NCBI RefSeq assembly: GCF_011382985.1
Contig: NZ_CP049933.1
Coordinates: forward strand, 1,674,001-1,738,000
Direction: 5' to 3'
Length of the DNA stretch: 64,000 nt
Source: Leucobacter coleopterorum
GTDB lineage: Bacteria; Actinomycetota; Actinomycetes; Actinomycetales; Microbacteriaceae
Below, piece by piece: positions 27,631 through 36,501 of this stretch. Each line of letters begins with the position of its first letter. The first letter of the stretch is position 1. Position numbers and translations under genes: made by a program. The notes under the pieces are model-generated. The model made no database searches. It worked only from the letters and a program-made list of their open reading frames with translations, and had not been told where the DNA came from.

Positions 27631-28365
27631 GCATCAGCACTAGAGCTGCCGGTACTAGGCGTATCACTCGCCAAAACAGTAAAAATACCGATCTCTGCAG
27701 AATCCCAGGCCTGATCTTCCAAGTAACAAGTCAGGTCGGGAACACGGTATACACCGGGAACCGTGTTCTTGGGTATTGTCAGGAGCTGATCAAACGTCCC
27801 ATCATCATTTATCTCATCAATATCCAACCAAAAAGAATTTGCAATCTCTGCTTCCAGAGGCCCTGCGGTCCAATAAACCGCAGCCGAAGCTTTATCGCCA
27901 GGTGTAGTGTCCATCAGGCATTTCCCACTGAACCGCACCTGGCCGCCAGGCTTCGCGGACATCGGAGACAACGCTGCTTCAGCCACCAGAACCGGGAACA
28001 ACGGCGGATCCTCATCCGGCGCTTCCTCTCCAGGCCCCCCGCCTGCACCAGCTGCACACCCAACAGCCCCGCCCCACCAACACCATCAACAGTCAGGGGC
28101 AACTCACCACCGGAAACAACATCACCCGTGCCGGTATCTGCTCCCGGCACCTCACCCTGAGTTCCTTCATCGGGAAGCACCTCATGCCCCCCCACAGATA
28201 ACGCGTCACTGAACCAAGGCTCATCCGCCACCGGCACCACCTGATCCAGCACTGCCTGATCAGGTACTTCCTCAGCAGCCCACACCGGACCAACACCAAC
28301 CCCCACAAAAGCGCCACAGCAACCGCTACAGCACCACGCCTACGGGCTTGCTTACGCATCATCAC
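27486..28365 (-). CDS. LAETG-anchored secreted surface protein, paralogue 1 of 3 (two frame breaks as read)
   Basis: First of the three paralogues, about 293 aa after repair. Its signal peptide and spacer (QARRRGAVAVAVALLWG, VADEPWFSDALSV) are nearly identical to those of the third copy. Its domain and tail (KPGGQVRFSGKCLMDTTPGD, LTCYLEDQAWDSAEIGIFTV, LAETGNGASS) resemble the second. Frame breaks lie at the C runs 28300-28304 and 28035-28040; one base each restores GVGVGPVWA and AGGPGEEAPDEDPPLFPVL. It begins 6 bases after the metalloprotease stop with no ribosome binding site, implying coupling to that gene. No enzymatic motif is seen. Confidence 0.77.
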
Positions 28366-28368
28366 CAG
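28179..28368. repeat. Signal-peptide repeat, copy in first paralogue
   Basis: Direct-repeat partner of 26491-26677, about 1.7 kb away. Both copies carry the same G5 run at which the reading frame appears broken. Confidence 0.85.
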
Positions 28369-28371
28369 CGG

Positions 28372-30317
28372 TCACTTCCCAAACTTCACGTTATACCGAT
28401 ACAAAAACACCGACATATCCGCACGCGACGTCGACACCTTCGGAGCAAACGTCCCATCAGCGTTCCCCGTCGTAATCCCGGTACTCCGCAACCACATAAT
28501 CTCTTTATAGAACTTATGCGACGTCGGCACATCTGAAAACACCGCTTTTGCAGGAGCCGTAAACGCAGGTTTCCCCTTCAACCGATACAAGAACGCAGAC
28601 ATCGCCTCGCGCGACACCGGGTCCTTCGGTTTAAACGTGCCATCGGCATACCCCGTCGTAATCCCCTTACTCGCCAGCCACGTCACTTGCTTGTAGAACT
28701 GGCTCGTCGTCGGCACATCCTTAAACGGTGACGTCTTCGGCGGCGTGTACGCAGGACTCCCCGAGTACCGGTACAAGAACGCTGCCGTTGCTTCACGCGA
28801 CACCGGCTCAGCAGGCCTAAACGTGCCATCGGCATACCCGGTCGCGTACTTGTTATCGAGCATCCACTTAATCTCGGTATAGAACTTATGGTTCGGCGGC
28901 ACATCAGGAGCCAACGCCCGACCCCGATAATTCGACGTATACGGCGCAAGTGTAGAAATACTCCGCGCATTATCCTTCTGCGCCGCATTCCCCGACGGCA
29001 CACCAGGAGCATTCAAAAACGCAACCGCAGGGTTCGAGAACTGCAACTGCACGGGGCAATCAAAGTTACACAACCGCTCATACCCCATCATAGTGCGCGC
29101 CACCCCAGGGACCGTGTTCCCGTGACTGTACGCAAACGGAGTGTTCGGATACTTCGCATCCTCCGGGTTATGCCCGGCTCCAAGGTTATGGCCCAGCTCG
29201 TGCGCAAACGTGTAGTTAGAAGTACACCCATTCCGCGCAGACACACTAAACCCAGAGTTCTTGGTCCCCTTCGGAGCCGTCAGCTTCCCGATGCCGCAGG
29301 TGCCCGGTGAGTAGTTCGGCAAGATCAACGCCACCAAATCAGCACCCAACGCATCACGCCGCTGATGCAACTGCGACAACCCAAAAGCACCATCAGCTAA
29401 GTTATCTAGGTCTTGTCCGAGGCCTTCTGGGCTTTGGTTGTACTCGACGTACCGAGACTCGAGCACGTTCACACGAACCTTCATCCGCGAATTCCTGAAC
29501 GCAGTATTCGTCTGCTCAGCCCAGGAATGAATCTCAGCCTGCGTGGTCGCCCGAGATACCCCATACCGGGCCCATACCCCACCAACACATCAATGACGTA
29601 GTTCCCACCAATGACCTGTGGCTCAGCCGGAGGCACCGCAGCCTCACTCGCTGCTAGCGGCGCATCATTCCCATCAGCAGGCTCAATGGCTTTGGCTTTC
29701 ATCTCACTCAGCGCATACGTGTTCCCTGATACCTGCTGCAACGTCACATCCGGCAACGCAGGCTCATCCACACTCCCCGCCATCACGTACTTCCCGCTCG
29801 CCTCGGGAACAAACGAAAACGTCGCTGTTGTGGTCGTCCCATCAGGCAACACCGTTGATCCCAGCATCTGCACACCAGGTTTCCCAGCAACACCGTCATA
29901 GGGCTGGGTGACCGCGACCTCATCGACCTTGATATCGAGCACCCGGTCATCCATCGTCGCGATCTGAATCGACGGGACCGAAGACTTCACCTCAACACGC
30001 TCGCCCTCACGGGCCTGCCCCAACGCAGCAGGCGACACCAACGAAGCCACCGCAACATTCGCATCAAATGACGCCTGCCGCACCCGCAACACATCAGGCG
30101 CAGGAGCAGCCTCCGTACCACTCGAAACCACATTGTCAAACCACGCATTACTCCCCACCGCCTGCGCTTCAACAGCAGGAGCAACCAACGCGCTCGATGC
30201 CACCAGCACCGCAGCCGACCATGCCAAAGGAGCAGCACCAACACGCCGCGAAACCGTCCCAGCATTACTCCTCTCACGTGGTGTTTGCTTCGACAAACCA
30301 GGAAAGGAAAGCTTCAT
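28372..30317 (-). CDS. Secreted zinc metalloprotease with three C-terminal SLH repeats (frame broken once as read)
   Basis: About 648 aa. A signal peptide (SAAVLVASSALVAPAVEAQA) is followed by a pro-domain-like region and a metzincin-type catalytic domain with FAHELGHNLGAGHNPED (HExxHxxGxxH) and a downstream Met in ARTMMGYERLC, the expected Met-turn. Three SLH repeats then follow (DVPPNHKFYTEIKWM, DVPTTSQFYKQVTWL, DVPTSHKFYKEIMWL, each with GYADGTF or GNADGTF). SLH repeats bind secondary cell-wall polymers, so the protease should sit on the surface. One base added at the C run 29559-29562 joins YGPGMGVSRATTQAEIHSWA. The ATG at 30317 follows GAAGGAT. It heads the three LAETG genes. Confidence 0.85.
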
Positions 30318-30457
30318 TGATAATCCTTCACGCAAACAAAGCAAAGCCTTGCAACAAACAGGGGAATATCAGTAATCAAACCACACGCCACGAATTACCA
30401 CAAGCAGTACATGGCTTTTCAAATAGTAGCCATTCAATTCACCATTCGTAAACCAAG

Positions 30458-31182
30458 CTACCGTGGCCGCTTTTTTGCGCTCTCCCGTGCCCTCAGAACA
30501 GTCTCGTCTGCGCCAGCAATCGGAGTGAAAGCCCCATAGCGGCGCGTCGCCGCCTCACCGATCAAGAAATCACTGAGCGCGGGATTCTTCGGCAGCAAAG
30601 ACCCGTGCAGATAGGTGCCGATCACGTTTGCGGTTCGGGCACCCTCTACCCCGTCACGCGGGTTATTGCCCGCGCCCTGTTTAACGATGCCAAGCGGCCG
30701 CGATCCTGAACCCAGCGTCGTGTCGCCACTGTGATTCTCGTAGCCAATAATCTCACCGAAGGCATCGGAGTCGAGCACGATGTTACCGATCATGCGCTCA
30801 GCCCCCCTCGAGTTTCTACGTCGAGCACACCGATCCCCACAAGCTCGTCGCCAGTGTGGGTAATGAAGCGGTGCCCGAAAAGCTGGTACAGCCCACACAC
30901 CATCAGCATTGGCGTGCCGTCTGTCGCAAGATCCCGGATTGTTTCAGCACGCTGAGCCAGATCCTTCGCAACACGGTTCTGGCCCGAGTCCTGTCCACCA
31001 CCGCCAATCACAATGTCGAGTTGCTCGGGCAGCGGATCCCCCGGATTCACGTCGACAACTCGGGGCTCGAAACCCTGCGCACGCACCCGTCGGGATAGCG
31101 AGAGCACGTTGCCGCGGTCACCATAGATGTTCATGTCGCGCGGATACAGCGAGGCAATCAGAAGTTCGGGGATGTCACTCAC
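30458..31182 (-). CDS. gatD: GatD, glutaminase subunit of lipid II isoglutaminyl synthase (frame broken once as read)
   Basis: GatD releases ammonia from glutamine for MurT, which amidates D-glutamate in the lipid II stem peptide. Class I glutamine-amidotransferase features are the Cys nucleophile in PMLMVCGLYQLFG, IVIGGGGQDSGQ near the N-terminus and YLHGSLLPKNP with the catalytic-type His. One base added to the C run 30802-30807 joins VETRGGAERMIGNIVLDS and gives about 241 aa, the family size. The ATG overlaps the murT stop (ATGA), the usual murT-gatD arrangement, so the subunits are made together. Confidence 0.9.
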
Positions 31183-32510
31183 CAGATGTTCTCCACTTCG
31201 GTCAGCTCAGCTAGTTCTTTGCGAAGCGCGAGCATAGCGGTGTAGGTGCAATAGATACGGCGCGGCTGACCTGGACTCGCCGCACGGAACGCACTCAGTG
31301 CTTCGCTCAGGCCTTCATGAACGGCACCAACCGCAACGTCATCGTGCTCAAGCCGTAGCGCCATATCCCAGGCACGAGTGCCGCTCACGGCGGCAACCCC
31401 CTCGTCCGAAAGAGACGTAAAGTCAACGTCCCACAGCCACGACATGTCGCGACCATCCGCATACTGGTCGTTAATCGCGATCATCACAGCGACCCCGTCG
31501 GGGTCAAAGGATGCCAAACCCAGGCGGAAGCCCGCCGGATTCTTGACGAGCACCAAGTCAAGCGGTTGTCCGTCGAGCACAAGTTGTTCTCCGCGACCAA
31601 ATGCCGGCCGCACCTGCGCAAGCGCCTGCACCAACTCCTCATTGGTGGTCTCCGTAGTGTACTTCGAGGGGTGACCGGGAAGAACTTGAGCCTGCATTAG
31701 CATCCGCACGGTTGAGAGTGCCGCCGCCGCGTTGAATATGTTGTAGAGACCCTCGAGCTTCAGATCAGTGCGGAGATCCTCACCGTCGATGCGGAAGACC
31801 GCTTCGTGGTCCCCCAACTCGATGAGCGTGACATCCGCGTCAGGCCGCTCCGAGTTGTCTACGGTCTCCGCTGCACCAGCGTGGAAGTCATCGTCGCTCG
31901 GGAACGTCGAGAGCAGCGCATTTGAGAGCCCGAATTCAACAACCCGCGGGGCGGATCCGGCACGCACTCTTGTTCGTTCACCAATCTCAGCGACGAGCCG
32001 ATCCTCGCGATTTATCACAAGCCCTTCGGTGGTCGCATCGGCGATGCGCTGCAGTAGCTTGGCTGTGGTGTCGATCTCGCCAAAACGGTCAAGCTGATCA
32101 CGCAACACGTTCAGCAGCAAGGTGAACCGCGGCTTTACCCGCTCGATGAAGTACATAGCATGTGCCTCGTCAAGCTCCAGCACCGCAACATCCGCGTCGA
32201 GCTTGCCAGAAATACTGCACTCCTGCACCGCAGCCGCAATAACTCCGCGAGAAAAATTGGATCCGGTGCGGTTCGTGAACACACGCAACCCACTTGCCTC
32301 AAGCATCTCAACAATCATCTTGGTGGTTGTTGTTTTGCCGTTGGTGCCGCTGACCGCGACAACACCGTAGGGCAGGCGACCGAGCACCCTGGCAAGAAAC
32401 CCGGGGTCAAGGCGCTCGACCACAAGACCGGGAAGCGCGGATCCTCCCCCGCGCAATCGGGCTACCTGCCGCACGGTCTTACCGGTCACGGCAGAGAGAA
32501 AATCACGCAT
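31179..32510 (-). CDS. murT: MurT, ligase subunit of lipid II isoglutaminyl synthase
   Basis: A Mur-ligase-like enzyme (443 aa) that activates the D-Glu carboxylate of lipid II for amidation by GatD. The ATP site is VAVSGTNGKTTTTKM; LELDEAHAMYFIERVKPRF and LLNVLRDQLDRFGEID follow, and the C-terminus carries the MurT domain (VLVKNPAGFRLGL). The four-Cys zinc ribbon described for S. aureus and S. pneumoniae MurT is not present; the corresponding stretch contains no Cys. Upstream there is no ribosome binding site but TAGGCT 6 bases before the ATG, suggesting a leaderless transcript. Confidence 0.92.
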   Translation of the reverse strand: MRDFLSAVTGKTVRQVARLRGGGSALPGLVVERLDPGFLARVLGRLPYGVVAVSGTNGKTTTTKMIVEMLEASGLRVFTNRTGSNFSRGVIAAAVQECSISGKLDADVAVLELDEAHAMYFIERVKPRFTLLLNVLRDQLDRFGEIDTTAKLLQRIADATTEGLVINREDRLVAEIGERTRVRAGSAPRVVEFGLSNALLSTFPSDDDFHAGAAETVDNSERPDADVTLIELGDHEAVFRIDGEDLRTDLKLEGLYNIFNAAAALSTVRMLMQAQVLPGHPSKYTTETTNEELVQALAQVRPAFGRGEQLVLDGQPLDLVLVKNPAGFRLGLASFDPDGVAVMIAINDQYADGRDMSWLWDVDFTSLSDEGVAAVSGTRAWDMALRLEHDDVAVGAVHEGLSEALSAFRAASPGQPRRIYCTYTAMLALRKELAELTEVENIW

Positions 32511-32516
32511 GCGACA

Positions 32517-32522
32517 AGCCTA
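32517..32522 (-). promoter_or_regulatory. Candidate -10 box for leaderless murT-gatD transcript
   Basis: TAGGCT on the minus strand, 6 bases before the murT ATG. No Shine-Dalgarno sequence is present between it and the start. Confidence 0.5.
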
Positions 32523-32548
32523 GCGGCGCGTGGGCAGAGCCGTTGTGG

Positions 32549-33291
32549 CTAAGGCGCGGCGTGGCGTCCACGGGGTGCATCATCAAGCTCGCGGGGCAGC
32601 AGTTCAGGACGCACTCGTTTGGTGCGTTCGATGCTCTGCTCACGGCGCCACTTCGCAATGGCGGCGTGGTTGCCGCTGAGCAGGATCGGCGGAACTTCTC
32701 TGTCACGCCAGTTCGCGGGCTTGGTGTAGCTCGGGTATTCGAGCAGCCCGTCTTCTTCGTGCGATTCTTCGACCAGGCTCTCGGGGTTACCCACAACGCC
32801 GGGAAGCAGGCGAGCGATGGCCTCGATCATTGCTATCGAGGCGACTTCTCCCCCGTTCAAAACATAGTCACCGATGCTCACGAGCTTGACGCGGGCTCGA
32901 GCGGAGTACTCATCAAAAACGCGTTGGTCGATCCCCTCGTAACGGCCGCACCCGAACACGAGATGCTGCTCTTCGGCCAGTTCGCGCGCCATGTGCTGGG
33001 TGAAAACCTCACCCGCGGGCGACGGGAAGATGATGAGCGGCTCGGATCCCGAAGCCAAATCGGCATCCTCGAGAATACCGTCGAGAGCCACGCCCCAGGG
33101 CTCGGGCTTCATGACCATTCCCGCTCCGCCACCGGCGGGGTATCGTCAACGGTGCGGTGCTTGTCGTGCGCAGACTCGCGAAGATCGTGCACGCGAACGT
33201 CGATCAATCCCCGGGACTTCGCCTTGCCGAGCAGGGACAGCTCAAGCGCATCGAAGTACCCAGGAAAGATCGTGACGACGTCAATTCTCAC
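32549..33291 (-). CDS. trmD: tRNA (guanine37-N1)-methyltransferase TrmD (frame broken once as read)
   Basis: Methylates G37 next to the anticodon, preventing frameshifting. The SPOUT knot is visible as [32 protein letters not shown] and [12 protein letters not shown]. One base added to the G run 33137-33140 joins [19 protein letters not shown], exactly the family consensus, and gives 247 aa. The ATG at 33291 overlaps the rimM stop (ATGA). It is the last gene of rpsP-khpA-rimM-trmD, the classic operon that couples ribosome assembly and tRNA modification. Confidence 0.94.
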
Positions 33292-33872
33292 TCGTCGGAC
33301 TCAATCTCTTCAAAGAGACCGGCCGGCGGGGTGATCTGCACAACACCCGCTTCAATGTCAACGCTCGGCACAATCGCCTCCACAAACGGGACAAGCACTG
33401 TGCCGTTTGGCGTTAATACCGAGAGCAGATCTTGAGCAGGAAAATGCTGAATCTCAGCAACCGTACCGACCTTTACGCCGTCACGCACGACATCGAGACC
33501 AACAAGTTGGTGATGGTACCAAGCATTGTCTTCTTCGCCCTCGGCCACAGCGTCTTCGTCGATCCAGAGAATTGCACGCACGATGCTCTCGGCGGCGGTT
33601 CTGTCAGTGAGTTCTTTAAAGAACCCCACGGGCGAGGCGTTGAACCAGCGCAGCTCAATGAGGGTGAGAGTTCGCCCAAACCACTGCGAGTCCTTCGGCA
33701 CCTGCAGGTGAAAGACAGCACCGGGTGCAAAACGCAGTTCAGGGTTGTCGGTGAACATCTCAAGCTTCATGCCACCTTTAAGACCGTGCGGCTTAGTGAG
33801 ACGGCCAACACGCAAGCTCCCCGCCCCGCTAGCGGGACGGGGAGCCTCTACACGCTTTGGAGCGTCGGCCAT
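33288..33872 (-). CDS. rimM: 16S rRNA processing protein RimM
   Basis: A 194-aa ribosome maturation factor that binds S19 during 30S head assembly. The N-terminal RimM domain begins [20 protein letters not shown]; the C-terminal PRC-barrel includes [12 protein letters not shown] and [15 protein letters not shown]. The ATG shares its first base with the TGA of the upstream khpA (TGATG), and its own stop overlaps trmD, so translation of the whole operon is coupled. Length and motif order are normal. Confidence 0.95.
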   Translation of the reverse strand: MADAPKRVEAPRPASGAGSLRVGRLTKPHGLKGGMKLEMFTDNPELRFAPGAVFHLQVPKDSQWFGRTLTLIELRWFNASPVGFFKELTDRTAAESIVRAILWIDEDAVAEGEEDNAWYHHQLVGLDVVRDGVKVGTVAEIQHFPAQDLLSVLTPNGTVLVPFVEAIVPSVDIEAGVVQITPPAGLFEEIESDE

Positions 33873-34147
33873 CAGCCCTGCACCTCTGCGCCGCTGTCGT
33901 CCTCATCCGTATCAACAACATCAACACGAACGCGGTCACCCAGAGCGAGAGAGGATACGAGCGTGCGCAGGGACTGAGCCGTGCGCCCACCGCGGCCGAT
34001 CACGCGACCAAGGTCGCTCGGGTGCACACGCACCTCAAGCACCTCACCACGTCCGGTCTCGCGAGCGTCAACTCGAACCTGATCCTGGTGCTCGACAATC
34101 CCCTGAACGAGATGCTCGAGTGCTTCCACAAGCGACTGCTCAGCCAA
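33872..34147 (-). CDS. khpA: KH-domain RNA-binding protein KhpA
   Basis: A 91-aa protein, almost entirely one type II KH domain, with the GxxG loop in DLGRVIGRGGRTAQSLRTLV. KhpA (YlqC) binds RNA and in Gram-positive bacteria works with KhpB in cell division and gene regulation. It sits between rpsP and rimM, the conserved place for this gene. An acidic tail (VDTDEDDSGAEVQG) ends the protein. The start at 34147 is 5 bases after the rpsP stop. Confidence 0.93.
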   Translation of the reverse strand: MAEQSLVEALEHLVQGIVEHQDQVRVDARETGRGEVLEVRVHPSDLGRVIGRGGRTAQSLRTLVSSLALGDRVRVDVVDTDEDDSGAEVQG

Positions 34148-34152
34148 GGCTA

Positions 34153-34596
34153 TTAGCTCTCGGTGGTCTCGGCAGCGGCCTCAGCCGATACCTCTTCAGC
34201 GGGAGCTTCAGCAGCATCCTCTGCCTTGGGCTCCTCAGCCTTCTTCTCTGCCTTGGGGCGCAGAACAGGCTTCTTGGCCGCGTCTGCTTCGAAAGCAACT
34301 TTTGCCTCGGGCTGGAGAACGCGCGACTCAGTCTCACCCTCACCCTTAAACTTGCCCCAGTCGCCAGTGAGCTTTAGGATCGCAGCTACCTGCTCGGTGG
34401 GCTGTGCGCCAACCTTGAGCCAGTACTGTGCACGTTCGGACTCAACCTGGATGAGTGAAGGGTTGCGGGTGGGGTCATAGTGACCGATCTCTTCGATCAC
34501 ACGACCGTCGCGCTTGGTGCGCGAGTCAGCAACGACGATGCGGTAGTAAGGGGCGCGGATCTTGCCAAAGCGCTTGAGACGGATCTTGACAGCCAT
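34153..34596 (-). CDS. rpsP: 30S ribosomal protein S16 with long acidic/Ala tail
   Basis: Residues 1-80 are standard S16 ([33 protein letters not shown]). A Lys/Ala/Glu-rich extension of about 65 residues follows ([19 protein letters not shown]), making 147 aa; such tails are common in actinobacterial S16. The ATG at 34596 is preceded by GAGGAG and matches the family start, so the longer open frame upstream is ignored. It is the first gene of rpsP-khpA-rimM-trmD. Confidence 0.96.
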   Translation of the reverse strand: MAVKIRLKRFGKIRAPYYRIVVADSRTKRDGRVIEEIGHYDPTRNPSLIQVESERAQYWLKVGAQPTEQVAAILKLTGDWGKFKGEGETESRVLQPEAKVAFEADAAKKPVLRPKAEKKAEEPKAEDAAEAPAEEVSAEAAAETTES

Positions 34597-34923
34597 GAGT
34601 GACTCCTCAGTGATTGGAAATGTGACGTTACGCCATTCCAAACGAGTGACGCATAAGCCTAGACGCGCGGTTCGCGCGAACTCATCAAGTTTGCCACAGA
34701 ATTGCGGAGAAAACAATTCTTGTTGGGATCAGGGGTTTTACTTGCCAAACAGCGTGCGTTCCAGACGCTTCTGCGACCCAAGGGTTGTTGCATCAATAAC
34801 CAGGGCAGCGGCCCGATTGCCGAGCTATGAGCCGGCACTGAACGCTCAGCCGATAGAAAACGTCTGATTTTGACCTGATGAAGGTCCGCCACCGGTTAAG
34901 CAGCCAAATCTCAGACAGAGCCC
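34597..34923. other. Intergenic region between ffh and rpsP
   Basis: No gene is supported in this 327-base gap. It should contain the rpsP operon promoter: TAGGCT at 34656-34661 (minus strand) is a -10 candidate that would give a leader of roughly 50 bases. The part from 34670 to 34920 shows no strong hairpin with a T run and no tRNA-like fold that I can recognise. Confidence 0.45.
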
Positions 34924-36480
34924 CTAGCGCAGACCCTTACCAAGCATCTGCTGCAGCTTCGCCATTTCCTCTTCGCTCGGCGCAGTGCCAGCACCAGCGC
35001 CGAGCCCAAACCCGGATCCACCTGCAGAGGGAGCCGGAGCCTGGGTTAGCTCAGCGGCACGCTTTGCTGGGTTACCGGATCTCTTTGCGCCCTTACCCTT
35101 CGCCTGCTGCTTCTTTTTGCCGCCGTGGCCGCCCATGCCGGGCATCGGACCCATACCGGGAACCTGCGGGACTCCCCCACGCGCAACAGTCTTCATCATC
35201 TTCGCAGCCTGCTCGAAGCGCTGCACCAGACTATTAACGTCGGTGACGGTCATGCCGGAACCCTTGGCGATACGCAGGCGACGCGAGCCGTTCAGGATCT
35301 TCGGGTTCTGGCGCTCCTCCTTGGTCATCGACTGAATGATCGCCTCGGTGCGCACAATCTCGCGCTCGTCAAAATTGTCGAGCTGTTCCTTCATCTTGCC
35401 CATGCCGGGCAGCATGCCCATCATCTTCTTGATGGAGCCGGCACCGCGCAGCTGCTGCATCTGGCCGAGGAAATCGTCGAGGGTGAACTGATCCTTCGCG
35501 ATCTTCTCGGCGACCTTGCGCGCTTCTTCTTCGTCAAAGCTCTGCTGCGCGTGCTCGATCAGGGTGAGAATATCCCCGAGGTCGAGGATCCGGCTCGCCA
35601 TGCGGTCAGGGTGGAACGGCTCGAAATCGCCGAGTCCCTCACCGGTGGAGGCGAACAAAATGGGCCGACCGGTCAGGCTCCGGATCGACAACGCTGCACC
35701 ACCGCGCGCATCACCATCAAGCTTGGTGAGCACGACTCCGGTGAAGTCAACACCCTCTTGGAAGGCCTGAGCAGTTGTGACGGCGTCCTGACCGATCATG
35801 GCGTCGATCACGAACAACACCTCATCGGGATCAATTGCCTTACGGATGTTCGCGGCCTGGCGCATCAACTCTTCGTCAACACCGAGGCGGCCTGCAGTAT
35901 CGACGATCACAAAGTCGTAGAGCTTGTTCTTGGCCTCTGCCACGCCATTCTTTGCGACCTTGACCGGATCGCCAACGCCGTTGCCAGGCTCGGGCGCGAA
36001 CACAGCGACGCCAGCCTGATCCGCGACAACGCTCAACTGCGTGACGGCGTTCGGTCGCTGTAGGTCACACGCGACAAGCAGCGGCGTGTGGCCCTGATCT
36101 TTCAACCACTTCGCGAGCTTACCCGCGAGCGTTGTTTTGCCGGCACCTTGCAGACCCGCAAGCATGATGATGGTCGGCGGTTTCTTCGCGAACTCCAAAC
36201 GACGCTGCTCACCACCGAGAATCGCAACGAGTTCTTCGTTAACAATCTGTACGACCTGCTGCGCGGGATTGAGGGCCTTGTTGACCTCGTCACCGAGCGC
36301 ACGATCGCGCACCGTCGCGGTGAACTGCTTCACAACGTCGAGTGCAACGTCAGCCTCGAGCAGGGCGCGGCGAATCTCGCGCACGGTGCTGTCGACGTCA
36401 GACGCCGAGAGCTTACCCTTCGCACGAAGGTTCTTGAAAGTGTCTGTGAGCCGCGAAGACAGCGTTCCGAAAGTAGCCAT
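34924..36480 (-). CDS. ffh: Signal recognition particle protein Ffh
   Basis: SRP GTPase that binds signal sequences of nascent membrane proteins. N and G domains fill residues 1-295, with GLQGAGKTTLAGKLAKWL, DTAGRLGVDE and TKLDGDARGGAALS. The methionine-rich M domain follows (KKMMGMLPGMGKMKEQL), with the RNA-binding helix GSRRLRIAKGSGMTVTDVN. The C-terminal tail is long, Gly/Pro/Lys-rich and ends KLQQMLGKGLR (518 aa). TAGACT lies 9 bases before the ATG, so a very short leader is possible. It is followed by the rpsP operon and preceded by ftsY. Confidence 0.97.
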   Translation of the reverse strand: MATFGTLSSRLTDTFKNLRAKGKLSASDVDSTVREIRRALLEADVALDVVKQFTATVRDRALGDEVNKALNPAQQVVQIVNEELVAILGGEQRRLEFAKKPPTIIMLAGLQGAGKTTLAGKLAKWLKDQGHTPLLVACDLQRPNAVTQLSVVADQAGVAVFAPEPGNGVGDPVKVAKNGVAEAKNKLYDFVIVDTAGRLGVDEELMRQAANIRKAIDPDEVLFVIDAMIGQDAVTTAQAFQEGVDFTGVVLTKLDGDARGGAALSIRSLTGRPILFASTGEGLGDFEPFHPDRMASRILDLGDILTLIEHAQQSFDEEEARKVAEKIAKDQFTLDDFLGQMQQLRGAGSIKKMMGMLPGMGKMKEQLDNFDEREIVRTEAIIQSMTKEERQNPKILNGSRRLRIAKGSGMTVTDVNSLVQRFEQAAKMMKTVARGGVPQVPGMGPMPGMGGHGGKKKQQAKGKGAKRSGNPAKRAAELTQAPAPSAGGSGFGLGAGAGTAPSEEEMAKLQQMLGKGLR

Positions 36481-36501
36481 AGCGGGATCAGTCTACCCGG
36501 C

